Shown here in pieces: positions 1 through 8,232 of a stretch of 64,000 bases of DNA (the stretch's first letter is position 1; every line of letters starts with the position of its first letter). Source of the DNA: Lihuaxuella thermophila. Lineage in GTDB: Bacteria > Bacillota > Bacilli > Thermoactinomycetales > Thermoactinomycetaceae. Location: NCBI RefSeq assembly GCF_900110165.1, contig NZ_FOCQ01000007.1:62001-126000 (forward strand). Direction: 5' to 3'. The position numbers were made by a program, and so were the translations under genes. The notes below the pieces were generated by a model, which saw only the letters and a list, made by a program, of their open reading frames with translations, was not told the DNA's origin and did no database searches.

Positions 1-590
1 GCTTGTTTTTCCTCTGTCTCCATGCCGAGACGTTGGTACAAGTCATTGCGATCCTGCTCCCATTCCTGCCAGTTGAAGATGGAATCGGGAGGCGGCAATT
101 CATCAATGTGGTTGAGACCGAAATACTCGAGAAACTCTTTGGTGGTTCCGTATAAAATCGGGCGCCCGGCTCCCTCCGCGCGGCCGACTTCGCGCACCAG
201 ACCTTTGCGCTGCAGCTGCTGGATTGTGCGGTCACTTTTCACACCACGGATTTCTTCCACTTCGATCCGGGTGATGGGCTGGCGGTAGGCGATGATCGCC
301 AACGTCTCCAGTGAGGCGCGGGAGAGCTGGGAGCGGGTGGGGGCTTGCGCCAGTTTTTCGAAATAGGACCGGTGTTCAGGCAAGGTGGTCATCTGGTACA
401 CTTGCGCCACTTTGACAATTTGCAATCCGCGCCCTTGTTCTTTCCAATCGACGCGCAAGTCATGGATCAATAGTTCCACTTCATGTTTGGCCAAACCTGT
501 TACCTCGGCAATCTCCTTGACGCTTAATCCCTCTTCACCGGCAGCAAAGAGCAAGCCCTCAATGACCGCCTTCATCTCCGGGTTATCCAT
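1..590 (-). CDS. scpB: Segregation and condensation protein B (partial, C-terminus beyond window)
   Basis: ScpB is the winged-helix partner of ScpA in the Smc-ScpAB condensin that organises and segregates the chromosome. About 196 codons are visible from an ATG at 588-590 and the frame runs off the left edge. The protein begins MDNPEMKAVIEGLLFAAGEE, typical of ScpB, and later contains SLETLAIIAYRQPITRIEV, the conserved winged-helix stretch. Its start overlaps the scpA stop by 8 bp, so the two are translationally coupled, the usual order. Assignment is firm; only the end is unseen. Confidence 0.93.
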   Translation of the reverse strand, partial: MDNPEMKAVIEGLLFAAGEEGLSVKEIAEVTGLAKHEVELLIHDLRVDWKEQGRGLQIVKVAQVYQMTTLPEHRSYFEKLAQAPTRSQLSRASLETLAIIAYRQPITRIEVEEIRGVKSDRTIQQLQRKGLVREVGRAEGAGRPILYGTTKEFLEYFGLNHIDELPPPDSIFNWQEWEQDRNDLYQRLGMETEEKQ

Positions 591-1350
591 TATGCGCCAC
601 CTCCGCTTCCAGCCTTTCGATCAGGATGTCACCAAACAGACGGCTTTGCCGGCAGACGATTCGCTTCAGTTTCATCAGTTCCAGGAGTGCCAAAAACGTG
701 GTGATCACCCGTTCTTTCGTCACCTGATCCCACACCAAAAGTTTGGAGAAGAACAGTTGCCCGTGCCGGAGCAGATCCTGATAAATCTCTTCCATGCGGG
801 CACTGACGGAGATCTCTTCCCGGGCGACCTTGGTGATCGGTTCGGGAGGTTTGCGATTTTTCAGCACATCGACAAACGCTTGCAAGAGATCATCCGGGCT
901 GAGCCCTTCCAATGGATTCACTTCCGGCGCATAGGGAGTCAGGTTGAGCGGCGGACGGGAGTATACTTTGCTGCGCTCCTCTTCACGTTGTCTGAGCACT
1001 TCGCCCAGCCGCTTGTACCGTTTGTACTCGAGCAGTCGCTGCACCAGCTCCTCGCGCGGATCATACCCGTCTTCTTCCCCGAAAGCCAGCTCTTCTTCAA
1101 CACTCTCCGGCTTGGGCAGAAGCATGCGGCTCTTAATCGCGACCAACGTGGCGGCCATGACCAAAAATTCACTGGCGATGTCCAGTTCCATCTCCTGCGC
1201 TTCAGCCAGAATCTGCATGTATTGATCCGTAATTTTGGCGATGGGCACTTCGTATATATCCACTTCCGATTTTTCAATCAAATGGAGAAGAAGGTCCAAC
1301 GGACCTTCAAACATATCCAGCTTGATTTTCACATCCGCTTTACCCGTCAC
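583..1350 (-). CDS. scpA: Segregation and condensation protein A
   Basis: ScpA is the kleisin that bridges the Smc heads and binds ScpB. The 255-residue length is normal. The N-terminal kleisin signature FEGPLDLLLHLIEKSEVDIY is near residues 14-33, followed by a charged middle and a winged-helix C-terminus. The start is GTG (1348-1350), supported by an AGGGAAGG ribosome site that overlaps the ribH stop 10 bp upstream. It is the penultimate gene of the rib-scp run, the same neighbourhood as in B. subtilis (rib genes near scpAB). Whether it is co-transcribed with the rib genes or has an internal promoter cannot be decided here. Confidence 0.95.
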   Translation of the reverse strand: MTGKADVKIKLDMFEGPLDLLLHLIEKSEVDIYEVPIAKITDQYMQILAEAQEMELDIASEFLVMAATLVAIKSRMLLPKPESVEEELAFGEEDGYDPREELVQRLLEYKRYKRLGEVLRQREEERSKVYSRPPLNLTPYAPEVNPLEGLSPDDLLQAFVDVLKNRKPPEPITKVAREEISVSARMEEIYQDLLRHGQLFFSKLLVWDQVTKERVITTFLALLELMKLKRIVCRQSRLFGDILIERLEAEVAHNG

Positions 1351-1360
1351 TTGCCTTCCC

Positions 1361-1828
1361 TCAACTTAGCAACATACGTTGCAAATTGGCCATCTCAATT
1401 GCGCTTACGGCGGCTTCCCAGCCCTTGTTACCTGCCTTGGTGCCAGCGCGTTCAATCGCTTGCTCAATGTTCTCCACCGTAATCACCCCGAAAATGACGG
1501 GCAGGTGATGGCGCACGCTTGCTGCGGCAACGCCTTTGGATACTTCGCTGCAAACATATTCATAGTGGGAAGTGGAGCCACGAATGACCGCCCCCAGGGT
1601 GATGACCGCGTCATATTTGCGCGAAGCCGCCATCTGGTCAGCGATGAGCGGAATTTCAAATGCTCCCGGAACCCAGGCCACTTCCACATCCCGCTCGTCT
1701 GCGCCATGCCGTTTTAAGGCATCGAGCGCCCCTTCCAACAATTTGCTGGTGATAAAATCGTTAAACCGGCTGACAACAATGCCGAATTTCAATCCTTTTC
1801 CAACCAGGTTTCCTTCATATACTTTCAT
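1361..1828 (-). CDS. ribH: 6,7-dimethyl-8-ribityllumazine synthase
   Basis: Lumazine synthase condenses 5-amino-6-ribitylamino-uracil with 3,4-dihydroxy-2-butanone 4-phosphate, the penultimate step of riboflavin synthesis. In this family it assembles into a 60-mer shell that can enclose RibE. The 155-residue protein has the family landmarks: VSRFNDFIT near the start, [22 protein letters not shown] and [11 protein letters not shown]. The start ATG is preceded by a GGAGGA-type ribosome site. It lies 16 bp downstream of ribBA and is the last rib gene of the operon. All residues expected at the substrate pocket appear intact. Confidence 0.97.
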   Translation of the reverse strand: MKVYEGNLVGKGLKFGIVVSRFNDFITSKLLEGALDALKRHGADERDVEVAWVPGAFEIPLIADQMAASRKYDAVITLGAVIRGSTSHYEYVCSEVSKGVAAASVRHHLPVIFGVITVENIEQAIERAGTKAGNKGWEAAVSAIEMANLQRMLLS

Positions 1829-1844
1829 GTCTGTTCCTCCTCGA

Positions 1845-3041
1845 TTATAGGTGCAAGAGATGGCCCAATTTCGTTTTTTTCGTCTCCATATATTTCCTGT
1901 TATTTTTGTTGGGTGTAAATTCGATCGGCAACACTTCCACTATTTCTAAGCCGTAACCCTTAAGTCCTGTTATTTTGCGCGGATTATTGGTCAAGAGGCG
2001 CATTTTTCGCACCCCCAGATCGCGCAAAATCTGCGCGCCGATCCCGTACTCGCGCAAATCGTCGCGAAAGCCCAGGCTCAGGTTGGCTTCAACTGTATCC
2101 AGACCTTGTTCCTGCAGTTTATAGGCCTTCAGTTTGTTCAACAAACCGATACCCCGCCCCTCTTGTCGCATATACAGGAGGACGCCGGTTCCTTCTTCTT
2201 CAATCCGGCGCAGGGCGGCATGCAACTGCGGACCGCAATCGCAACGCTGGGAGCCAAACACGTCTCCGGTTAAGCATTCGGAGTGAACCCGAACCAGTAC
2301 AGGTTGGTCCGGATCGATGTTTCCTTTGACGAAGGCGACATGCTCTTTCTCATCCACCTGGTTGGAATATCCCACCATTTGGAATTCCCCGTACTCCGTC
2401 GGCATATGAACGGAAACGACTCGCTCGATTAAGGTCTCCTTGGCCCTCCGATAGTGAATCAGGTCTTGAATGGTAATGATTTTGAGGTCAAATTTCTCGG
2501 CCAGCTTCATTAAATCCGGGACACGTGCCATCGTGCCGTCTTCATTGATCACTTCACAGATCACGCCTGCCGGATAGGAATCACACAGCCGGGCGAGATC
2601 GACGGCAGCCTCCGTGTGGCCGGCCCGCCGCAACACTCCGCCCGGACGGGCGACAAGAGGGAAGATATGACCCGGACGTCGGAAGTCTTCCGGTCCCCTT
2701 TGGGGGTCGATCAACTGCTGGATCGTTTCCGAACGTTCATAGGCGGAAATTCCGGTCGTGGTGGTATATGCGTCCACCGATACCGTAAACGCTGTCCCGT
2801 GCCGATCGGTGTTATGGTGTACCATCAGCGGCAAATCCAATTCTTTGGCCCGTTCTTCCGTCATCGGCACGCAGACCAGGCCACGTCCGTGGGTAATCAT
2901 GAAGTTGATCACTTCCGGAGTTGCTTTTTCGGCAAGAGCCACCAAGTCTCCTTCATTTTCCCGGTCTTCATCATCGACGACGATGATCATTTTTCCTTCC
3001 TTCAAATCCGCTAACGCTTCTTCAATAGTATGAAACAGCAT
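1845..3041 (-). CDS. ribBA: Bifunctional 3,4-dihydroxy-2-butanone 4-phosphate synthase / GTP cyclohydrolase II
   Basis: This fusion supplies both entry substrates of riboflavin synthesis. The N-terminal RibB half (about residues 1-200) makes dihydroxybutanone phosphate from ribulose 5-phosphate and carries [12 protein letters not shown]. The C-terminal RibA half opens GTP and has the zinc site with C-x-C pattern ([11 protein letters not shown]) plus [10 protein letters not shown] start it at ATG 3039-3041 behind GGAGGTGGG; a longer in-frame start 30 bp upstream lacks a ribosome site and would add residues foreign to the family. The result is 398 residues, the usual fusion length. It follows ribE by 22 bp. 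Confidence 0.96.
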   Translation of the reverse strand: MLFHTIEEALADLKEGKMIIVVDDEDRENEGDLVALAEKATPEVINFMITHGRGLVCVPMTEERAKELDLPLMVHHNTDRHGTAFTVSVDAYTTTTGISAYERSETIQQLIDPQRGPEDFRRPGHIFPLVARPGGVLRRAGHTEAAVDLARLCDSYPAGVICEVINEDGTMARVPDLMKLAEKFDLKIITIQDLIHYRRAKETLIERVVSVHMPTEYGEFQMVGYSNQVDEKEHVAFVKGNIDPDQPVLVRVHSECLTGDVFGSQRCDCGPQLHAALRRIEEEGTGVLLYMRQEGRGIGLLNKLKAYKLQEQGLDTVEANLSLGFRDDLREYGIGAQILRDLGVRKMRLLTNNPRKITGLKGYGLEIVEVLPIEFTPNKNNRKYMETKKTKLGHLLHL

Positions 3042-3063
3042 GTTCTCCCACCTCCGATTCCAT

Positions 3064-3702
3064 TCACGCAAACCCTGTTTGTTTTAGCTTTTCCAGGTTG
3101 AGGGTTGGTGAAGAGGTTTGGCCGACCCATTTGGCAATATATTTTCCGATCATGTCACATTCAATATTCACCACATCACCGACGGCGGCCGAATGAAGCT
3201 GGGTCTCCTTGAGCGTGTGGGGAATGACGGAAACGGTGAAAAAGTCACTGCCTACTTCGACCAGCGTCAAGCTGATGCCGTTGACGGCAATCGAGCCTTT
3301 TTCCACCATATAATGAGTCAATTCAGGGGATACGCGAAAACCAAAAACAACCGCATTCTCATAAGGGCGGCGTTCGATGATCGTTCCCACCCCATCCACA
3401 TGCCCCTGTACGAAATGGCCACCCATCCGCTGGCCGGCCGCCAGTGCCCGTTCCAGATTGACCGGCGATGAAGGCCCCAGACGGCCCAGATTGGTCCGCT
3501 TCATGGTTTCCGGCATCACATCGGCGGCAAAAAAATCGGAACCGAGACGGGTCACGGTTAAACAAACGCCATTCACCGCAATGCTGTCTCCCAATTGCGT
3601 TCCTTCCAGGACCTTCTTGCACTGGACAGTCAGTTCCATCGCCATGCCGGACCTGGAAATCTGACGAATCGTGCCAACTTCTTCAATTAATCCGGTAAAC
3701 AT
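3064..3702 (-). CDS. ribE: Riboflavin synthase alpha chain
   Basis: Riboflavin synthase dismutates two lumazine molecules into riboflavin and the pyrimidine precursor. The 212-residue protein shows the two homologous beta-barrel halves expected: [12 protein letters not shown] opens the first with [11 protein letters not shown], and the second repeats the pattern with [13 protein letters not shown]. The histidine-containing [11 protein letters not shown] of the second half is present. It starts at ATG 3700-3702 after a weak AAGGCGGG site, 23 bp after ribD, so coupling to ribD translation is plausible. Confidence 0.96.
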   Translation of the reverse strand: MFTGLIEEVGTIRQISRSGMAMELTVQCKKVLEGTQLGDSIAVNGVCLTVTRLGSDFFAADVMPETMKRTNLGRLGPSSPVNLERALAAGQRMGGHFVQGHVDGVGTIIERRPYENAVVFGFRVSPELTHYMVEKGSIAVNGISLTLVEVGSDFFTVSVIPHTLKETQLHSAAVGDVVNIECDMIGKYIAKWVGQTSSPTLNLEKLKQTGFA

Positions 3703-3725
3703 CGAATCCCGCCTTTACTTGAAGT

Positions 3726-4814
3726 TCAGGTGAGATATCCCGTTATACAGAAATCATCACCATAGCGTTCCATGCTGATCTCACGCAGAGTGAAGGCATC
3801 CTCCATCTTTTGCGGGCTTTTCCCTTCCACCGGTGTCGGGCTGTTTCGTCCCCCGATCAACTTGGGAGCGATAAAGGCGATTACTTTTTGCACACGCTTT
3901 TCGGCAAGCAAAGAAGCGTTTACCTCGCCTCCTCCCTCCACCAACAGGGACAGAACCCCTTTTTCCCCGAGACGGCGGAGAACCGTTTCCCAATCGACCC
4001 GCGGTCCCGGTCCGGTAGAGATGACCTCTACCCCTTTCTCCCGGAGTTGCTTTTCTTTCGTTGGATCTTGCTGATCCGTGGTAAAAACCCACGTCGGTGC
4101 TTCGCTGGTATCAAGCACAGCCGCATCGAGCGGAATCCGCAGACGGCTGTCGACGATCACCCTGAGCGGATGGCTTCCGCCCGTTTCCAAACGGGTGGTC
4201 AGGCGGGGATTGTCTGCCAGTACTGTGCCGATCCCTGCTAAAATGGCATCATGCCGGTGACGCAACACATGGACATATCGCCTCGACTCTTCTCCGGTAA
4301 TCCACCGGCTGTCTCCGCTTTCCGTGGCAATTTTTCCATCCAGCGTCATCGCTGTTTTCAATGTGACAAAAGGCTTCCCCGTTTGCCGATGATGAAAGTA
4401 GGCCTCATTCAGTTTGAGGCACTCCGGTTCCAGCACGCCTTGAATCACTTCGATTCCGGCTTCGCGCAAGCGGGCGATTCCTTTGCCGGAAACCTTGCTG
4501 TCCGGATCAATCGAACCGACCACTACCGTTTTGACCCCGCACTCGATGATCTTTTCTGTACAAGGGGGGGTCCGGCCGTAATGATTGCAGGGCTCCAGCG
4601 TCACATAAAGGGTGCAACCCCTTGCTTCCGTCCCGGCCATATTCAGAGCGTGCACCTCAGCATGCGGAGTTCCTGCTTTCAAATGGGATCCGGAGCCGAT
4701 CAACCTTCCCTCTTTGACGGCAACCGCACCCACCATCGGATTGGGAGCGGTCTGCCCTTCCGCCGCCTTTGCCAACTCATATGCGAGACGCATCCAATCT
4801 TCGTGCCTTCTCAT
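3726..4814 (-). CDS. ribD: Bifunctional diaminohydroxyphosphoribosylaminopyrimidine deaminase / 5-amino-6-(5-phosphoribosylamino)uracil reductase
   Basis: RibD performs the second and third steps of riboflavin synthesis, deamination then ribosyl reduction. The N-terminal cytidine-deaminase-like domain has the zinc motif HAEVHAL and PCNHYGRTPPC; the C-terminal reductase domain (from about residue 150) carries TLDGKIAT and the NADPH-binding GGGEVNASLL. I start at ATG 4812-4814, preceded by TAAGGAGACGAGG, giving 362 residues; the open frame extends 99 bp upstream into the riboswitch expression platform, which cannot be coding. It is the first gene of the operon and directly controlled by the FMN riboswitch. 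Confidence 0.96.
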   Translation of the reverse strand: MRRHEDWMRLAYELAKAAEGQTAPNPMVGAVAVKEGRLIGSGSHLKAGTPHAEVHALNMAGTEARGCTLYVTLEPCNHYGRTPPCTEKIIECGVKTVVVGSIDPDSKVSGKGIARLREAGIEVIQGVLEPECLKLNEAYFHHRQTGKPFVTLKTAMTLDGKIATESGDSRWITGEESRRYVHVLRHRHDAILAGIGTVLADNPRLTTRLETGGSHPLRVIVDSRLRIPLDAAVLDTSEAPTWVFTTDQQDPTKEKQLREKGVEVISTGPGPRVDWETVLRRLGEKGVLSLLVEGGGEVNASLLAEKRVQKVIAFIAPKLIGGRNSPTPVEGKSPQKMEDAFTLREISMERYGDDFCITGYLT

Positions 4815-4849
4815 CCTCGTCTCCTTACCTTTGATAAATAAAACGAAAA

Positions 4850-4871
4850 CCCCGACCGTGATCGATCGGGG
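4850..4871 (-). terminator. Regulatory terminator of the FMN riboswitch
   Basis: Read on the minus strand, CCCCGATCG and CGGTCGGGG form a 9-bp stem with an ATCA loop followed by TTTTCGTTTT. It sits between the FMN aptamer and the ribD ribosome site, so it is the expected OFF-state terminator of the riboswitch. Confidence 0.85.
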
Positions 4872-4981
4872 CATACTTTTCCGGATGAAGCAGAACGTGT
4901 ACAGATCTATCAAAAGGCATAGCTAAATAAGCCTTTAACATCCGTGCAAAAAACACAGGTCAAAGGGTACACGAATCCTGT

Positions 4982-5114
4982 CCATCCTTCTCCCATCCAG
5001 ACTCTCACTGTCGGTTCCGGAGTTTCACCGAATCCACCGCTTTCGCGGGTCACGGACTGAGGCAGCCCTGCTGCCATCACCGCCGGTCGGGAATTTCACC
5101 CTGCCCCGAAGGAT
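4982..5114 (-). ncRNA. FMN riboswitch (RFN element)
   Basis: The minus strand shows the conserved RFN blocks in order: CTTCGGGGCAGGGTGAAAT, CCGACCGGCGGT, a variable arm, AGTCCGTGACCC, GGATTCGGTGAAACTCCG, ACCGACAGTGAGAGTC and the closing TGGATGGGAGAAGG. It precedes ribD by about 170 bp with a terminator between. FMN binding is known to favour termination in this class, so the whole rib run is expected to be repressed by FMN. Recognition is by sequence blocks, not by a covariance search. Confidence 0.95.
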
Positions 5115-5146
5115 GTTGATTGGTAAATCATTTGAATCTAACTTTG

Positions 5147-5175
5147 AGTATAGCTGAACAAACAAGAAATGTCGA
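5147..5175 (-). promoter_or_regulatory. Likely sigma-A promoter of the rib operon
   Basis: On the minus strand TCGACA (5170-5175) and TATACT (5147-5152) are separated by 17 bp, one mismatch each to the sigma-A consensus. Transcription would begin near 5140, about 25 bases ahead of the FMN aptamer. The -35 box lies inside the stem of the ctaA terminator. Confidence 0.65.
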
Positions 5176-5193
5176 GGAACAAAGTCCCCGACA
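5170..5193 (-). terminator. Terminator after ctaA
   Basis: Minus-strand TGTCGGGGA pairs with TCCTCGACA around a short loop, followed by TTTCTTGTTTG. It is 32 bp past the ctaA stop codon. The 3' arm doubles as the -35 region of the rib promoter. Confidence 0.7.
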
Positions 5194-5224
5194 TTTTCAA
5201 TCCATCAACTTCAATTCTTTTTCC

Positions 5225-6211
5225 CTAAGACAGTACCGGTGTCTCTTTACCAGCAGATGGCCGGCTCTCTTCCTGCTCCCGTTTCCAGGGAAGACCGACT
5301 TGCATGCAGAGATAGCTGAGAGCGGAAAAGAAAATCGAAATGATCGTGGTATGAACCAGCGCCGCCACCAACTGTCCTCCGGTGAACACAGTGATGATTC
5401 CGCTCAATGCTTGCAGGGTAATCAGGATAAACGCAATCCAGCTCCCCTTGAACAGATCCTCACGTTCTTTATAACGGCGGATCACCACCCAGAGGAAGCC
5501 GAGCACACACAACCAAAGCGAAATCGCCGCATATCGGTGAAACATATGAATTCCCGCCAGGGATGAAAGGTTGGGGAAATAGGTTTCACCGCAGAGCGGG
5601 AATGCATAGCCGCAACCCATCGTGGCCTGCGCATGCCGAACCAGGGCCCCTGTATAGACGACCACATACGTATAGGCCGCCAATCCCCAGATCGCGTAAT
5701 GAAGACGCTTGGAGATCGAAACCTTCGGCTCCGTCTGCGTGACCCGGGCCGCGGTTCCTTCCCGCAACTGAAATAAGCAGATCGCGAGCAACACCACACT
5801 GGCAAAAGAGATTAACGAAAAGCCGAAATGAAGCGCCAGTGCAAATTTCTTGGCAAAAGCCCCCTCAAAAACAACGGTCAAAGCCCCGAGTGCGCCTTGC
5901 AGCACCACAAAGAACAAACTCATAAAGCCCAATACTTTCACCCGGCGGTTGGTTCGGTAAGCCAGCCAGGACCAAACGGTCAAGATCAGGATCAAAAAAC
6001 CGACTCCGCCGGAAACGATCCGGTGGCTGTATTCGATGACGGTTTCAATCGGCAAAGATTCCGGGATCAATTGACCGTGACAAAATGGCCAGGAGTTGCC
6101 GCACCCTTTTCCCGAACCCGTCTTGGAAACGATCGCTCCCATCAGCAACATCACATAGGAGCCGAACGAAGTAATGAGAGCAAGTATTCTCAACAAGCGG
6201 TAATTTTTCAT
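5225..6211 (-). CDS. ctaA: Heme A synthase (COX15/CtaA family)
   Basis: CtaA is a membrane hydroxylase that turns heme O into heme A for aa3-type oxidases. The 328 residues contain about eight membrane segments. Conserved haem-ligand contexts are visible in both halves: EYSHRIVS and LHFGFSL in the first, HMFHRYAA and VHTTI in the second. Two extracytoplasmic cysteine pairs are present, CGNSWPFC and CGYAFPLC, as in the Bacillus-type enzymes. The start ATG 6209-6211 follows AAGGGGGAAAG. It stands alone here, with no ctaB or oxidase genes beside it, and has its own terminator. Confidence 0.95.
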   Translation of the reverse strand: MKNYRLLRILALITSFGSYVMLLMGAIVSKTGSGKGCGNSWPFCHGQLIPESLPIETVIEYSHRIVSGGVGFLILILTVWSWLAYRTNRRVKVLGFMSLFFVVLQGALGALTVVFEGAFAKKFALALHFGFSLISFASVVLLAICLFQLREGTAARVTQTEPKVSISKRLHYAIWGLAAYTYVVVYTGALVRHAQATMGCGYAFPLCGETYFPNLSSLAGIHMFHRYAAISLWLCVLGFLWVVIRRYKEREDLFKGSWIAFILITLQALSGIITVFTGGQLVAALVHTTIISIFFSALSYLCMQVGLPWKREQEESRPSAGKETPVLS

Positions 6212-6373
6212 CTGTCTTTCTTTCCCCCTTGAAGGCGGATCTTTCAGACCTCATCATACCACATCCATCCCCTTCAAGGTAAATCTGCCACGCAATAGGC
6301 ACAAAGTTTACACAGTCTTGCAAAAAAGGGCAGTCTTGATCAGCATTTATATAGCTCATCGGTTAACAAGAAA

Positions 6374-6396
6374 AGACCAGCTCAAATAGCCGGTCT
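6374..6396 (-). terminator. Terminator after the sodium/alanine symporter
   Basis: A 9-bp stem (AGACCGGCT with AGCTGGTCT, minus strand) and a five-base loop are followed by TTTTCTTGTT, 45 bp past the symporter stop. Confidence 0.8.
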
Positions 6397-6440
6397 GTTA
6401 TTAGGGAAAACCTATTTTTATTCAAACACTTAAGCCCACG

Positions 6441-7895
6441 TCACGAAACTTGTTTTTCCCCTTGCAAATACTCATCGGTCCAATAATCTGCATTCTTAAT
6501 GCCCAGCTTTTCAGGATTAAATACCGGGTCGACTCCTTGCTTTTTCTGTTCTTCAAAATCCTTCAACGCTTTTAACGCCGGTTTGCACAGGATGAGAATG
6601 GCAATCAGGTTCAGCCAAACCATAATGCCTAAACCGATATCACCTAAGGCCCAAGCCAATTTTGCCGTTTTGACACACCCGTAGAAAGATGCCCCGAGAA
6701 GAACAATCTTCAATCCGAACATCGCCCATTTGCTGTCTTTACCCCGGGTTAAATAGGCAATGTTCGTTTCAGCTATATAATAGTAGGCCATAATCGTAGT
6801 AAAGGCGAAGAAAAATAACGAAATCGCCACGAATCCGGCTCCGAAACCGGGGAAAACCGTCTCGACTGCCGCCTGAGTAAATGCCGGTCCGGCTTCCACA
6901 TCACCCAAATTTTTAACGATATAGGTTCCATCCGGTGCCTGGGTGTTATACATCCCGGTAAATAAAATCATAAACGCCGTCGCAGAACAAACGAGAAGTG
7001 TATCTACATACACCGAAAATGCTTGAACCAAACCTTGTTTTGCCGGATGGGACACTTCGGCCGCCGCGGCCGCATGCGCACCTGTTCCCTGACCCGCCTC
7101 ATTTGAATAAATGCCGCGCTTGACTCCCCAGGAAATCGCCATGCCAACGATCCCGCCGAAAGCTGAATCCAAGGCAAACGCACTTTTAAAGATGAGTGCG
7201 AAAACACTGGGTAATTGATCAATATTGGCAAAAACAATGAAGAGCGAAACAAGGATATAACCGAGGGCCATGAACGGTACTACATATTGGGCTACCCCCG
7301 CGATTCTTTTGACTCCGCCAAAAATAATGAGACCCAACAGAACCACAATCCCGACGCCTGTAACGGTCGGGCTGAGACCAAACGCGTTTTTCAAACTTAA
7401 GGCAATGGAATTCGACTGTACACCCGGCATTAATACGCTCATGGCGATGACTGCGGAAACAGCGAAAAGAATCCCGTACCATTTCCACCCTGTACCTTTT
7501 TCAATGTAGTAAGCCGGTCCGCCGCGATATTGCCCATCCTGTTTGACTTTATAAATCTGAGCGAGTGTGGATTCGATGAAAGCGGTCGCAGCGCCGATGA
7601 AAGCAATCAACCACATCCAGAACACCGCTCCAGGCCCGCCGAAGGCAATGGCGGTAGCGGTCCCGGCGATATTTCCGGTTCCCACCCGGCCCGAAAGAGC
7701 GAGAGATAAAGCCTGGAAAGACGATACCCCGGCTTCAGAGCTTTTTCCCTGAATCATGAGGGTGATCATTTCCTTTATATGTCTGACTTGCAAAAAACGT
7801 GTCATGATTGAAAATAATAGTCCTACTCCAATACATAAATAAATCAGCGGGGAACTCCACAAAATCTCAGTCAACTTATTTACCCACTGCTCCAA
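6441..7895 (-). CDS. Sodium:alanine (amino acid carrier) symporter, AGCS/AlsT family
   Basis: The protein is a 484-residue membrane carrier of the AGCS family, importing alanine, glycine or glutamine with Na+ or H+. Family landmarks are LSGRVGTGNIAGTATAIAFG near residue 68, GGPAYYIEKG, and SNEAGQGTGAHAAAAA near residue 265; about ten membrane helices are visible. The start is TTG (7893-7895), positioned behind a GGGGGGA ribosome site; no closer ATG fits. It is monocistronic with its own terminator. Substrate cannot be told from sequence alone; alanine is the family default and an alanine dehydrogenase gene lies 20 kb away. Confidence 0.92.
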   Translation of the reverse strand: MEQWVNKLTEILWSSPLIYLCIGVGLLFSIMTRFLQVRHIKEMITLMIQGKSSEAGVSSFQALSLALSGRVGTGNIAGTATAIAFGGPGAVFWMWLIAFIGAATAFIESTLAQIYKVKQDGQYRGGPAYYIEKGTGWKWYGILFAVSAVIAMSVLMPGVQSNSIALSLKNAFGLSPTVTGVGIVVLLGLIIFGGVKRIAGVAQYVVPFMALGYILVSLFIVFANIDQLPSVFALIFKSAFALDSAFGGIVGMAISWGVKRGIYSNEAGQGTGAHAAAAAEVSHPAKQGLVQAFSVYVDTLLVCSATAFMILFTGMYNTQAPDGTYIVKNLGDVEAGPAFTQAAVETVFPGFGAGFVAISLFFFAFTTIMAYYYIAETNIAYLTRGKDSKWAMFGLKIVLLGASFYGCVKTAKLAWALGDIGLGIMVWLNLIAILILCKPALKALKDFEEQKKQGVDPVFNPEKLGIKNADYWTDEYLQGEKQVS

Positions 7896-8046
7896 AAAAA
7901 TCCCCCCATTTTTATTTTAGCCACATTTAGAATTATAATTTATTTAATACATGTAAAACAATCTTTAAATATCAGATTAATATTTGAATATTATTCCATA
8001 AAATATATATTTTTCCGATTCCCGCGCATGATATACCGTAAAAAAA
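7896..8046. other. AT-rich intergenic region
   Basis: This stretch upstream of the symporter is markedly AT-rich and holds no open frame I can support. It probably contains the symporter promoter, but no convincing -35/-10 pair stands out. Confidence 0.5.
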
Positions 8047-8063
8047 GCAGCTGTACAGGCTGC
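8047..8063 (-). terminator. Terminator left behind the PfpI-family remnant
   Basis: Minus-strand GCAG-C-CTG-TA-CAG-CTGC forms a bulged stem followed directly by seven T residues, 14 bp past the stop of the remnant. Confidence 0.65.
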
Positions 8064-8076
8064 CAGGACGAAGGAC

Positions 8077-8172
8077 CTACTTGAGCAGTCGCAAAAATTC
8101 TTTCATCAATCCGGGCAGGTCAGGCCAGGCATGACCGGAAACCAGATTGCCGTCTACGTGAATTGGAAAAAA
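8077..8172 (-). pseudogene. C-terminal remnant of a PfpI/DJ-1 family protein
   Basis: The last 31 codons before a TAG stop read ...VDGNLVSGHAWPDLPGLM..., closely resembling the C-terminal end of type 1 glutamine-amidotransferase-like PfpI/DJ-1 proteins, in which a 'DGNL(I/V)(T/S)' strand is followed by a helix ending in FL..L. There is no start codon, and an in-frame TGA lies two codons upstream of the recognisable part, so only a tail survives. An intact terminator follows. I infer decay of an older gene between lysA and the symporter; the family call rests on pattern memory and should be searched. Confidence 0.55.
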
Positions 8173-8200
8173 TCCTTTTCAACTCTGAAGAGGTCAAAAA

Positions 8201-8223
8201 AACCAGCCCACAGGGAACTGGTT
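8201..8223 (-). terminator. Terminator after lysA
   Basis: Minus-strand AACCAG/CTGGTT with an inner CCC/GGG extension, followed by TTTTTTTG, begins 10 bp past the lysA stop. Confidence 0.8.
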
Positions 8224-8232
8224 CAAATACAT

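Noticed and set aside
385-1482. 365-codon plus-strand frame opposite scpA
   Set aside because: Antisense to a clear ScpA and ribH; no ribosome site and composition typical of a shadow frame.
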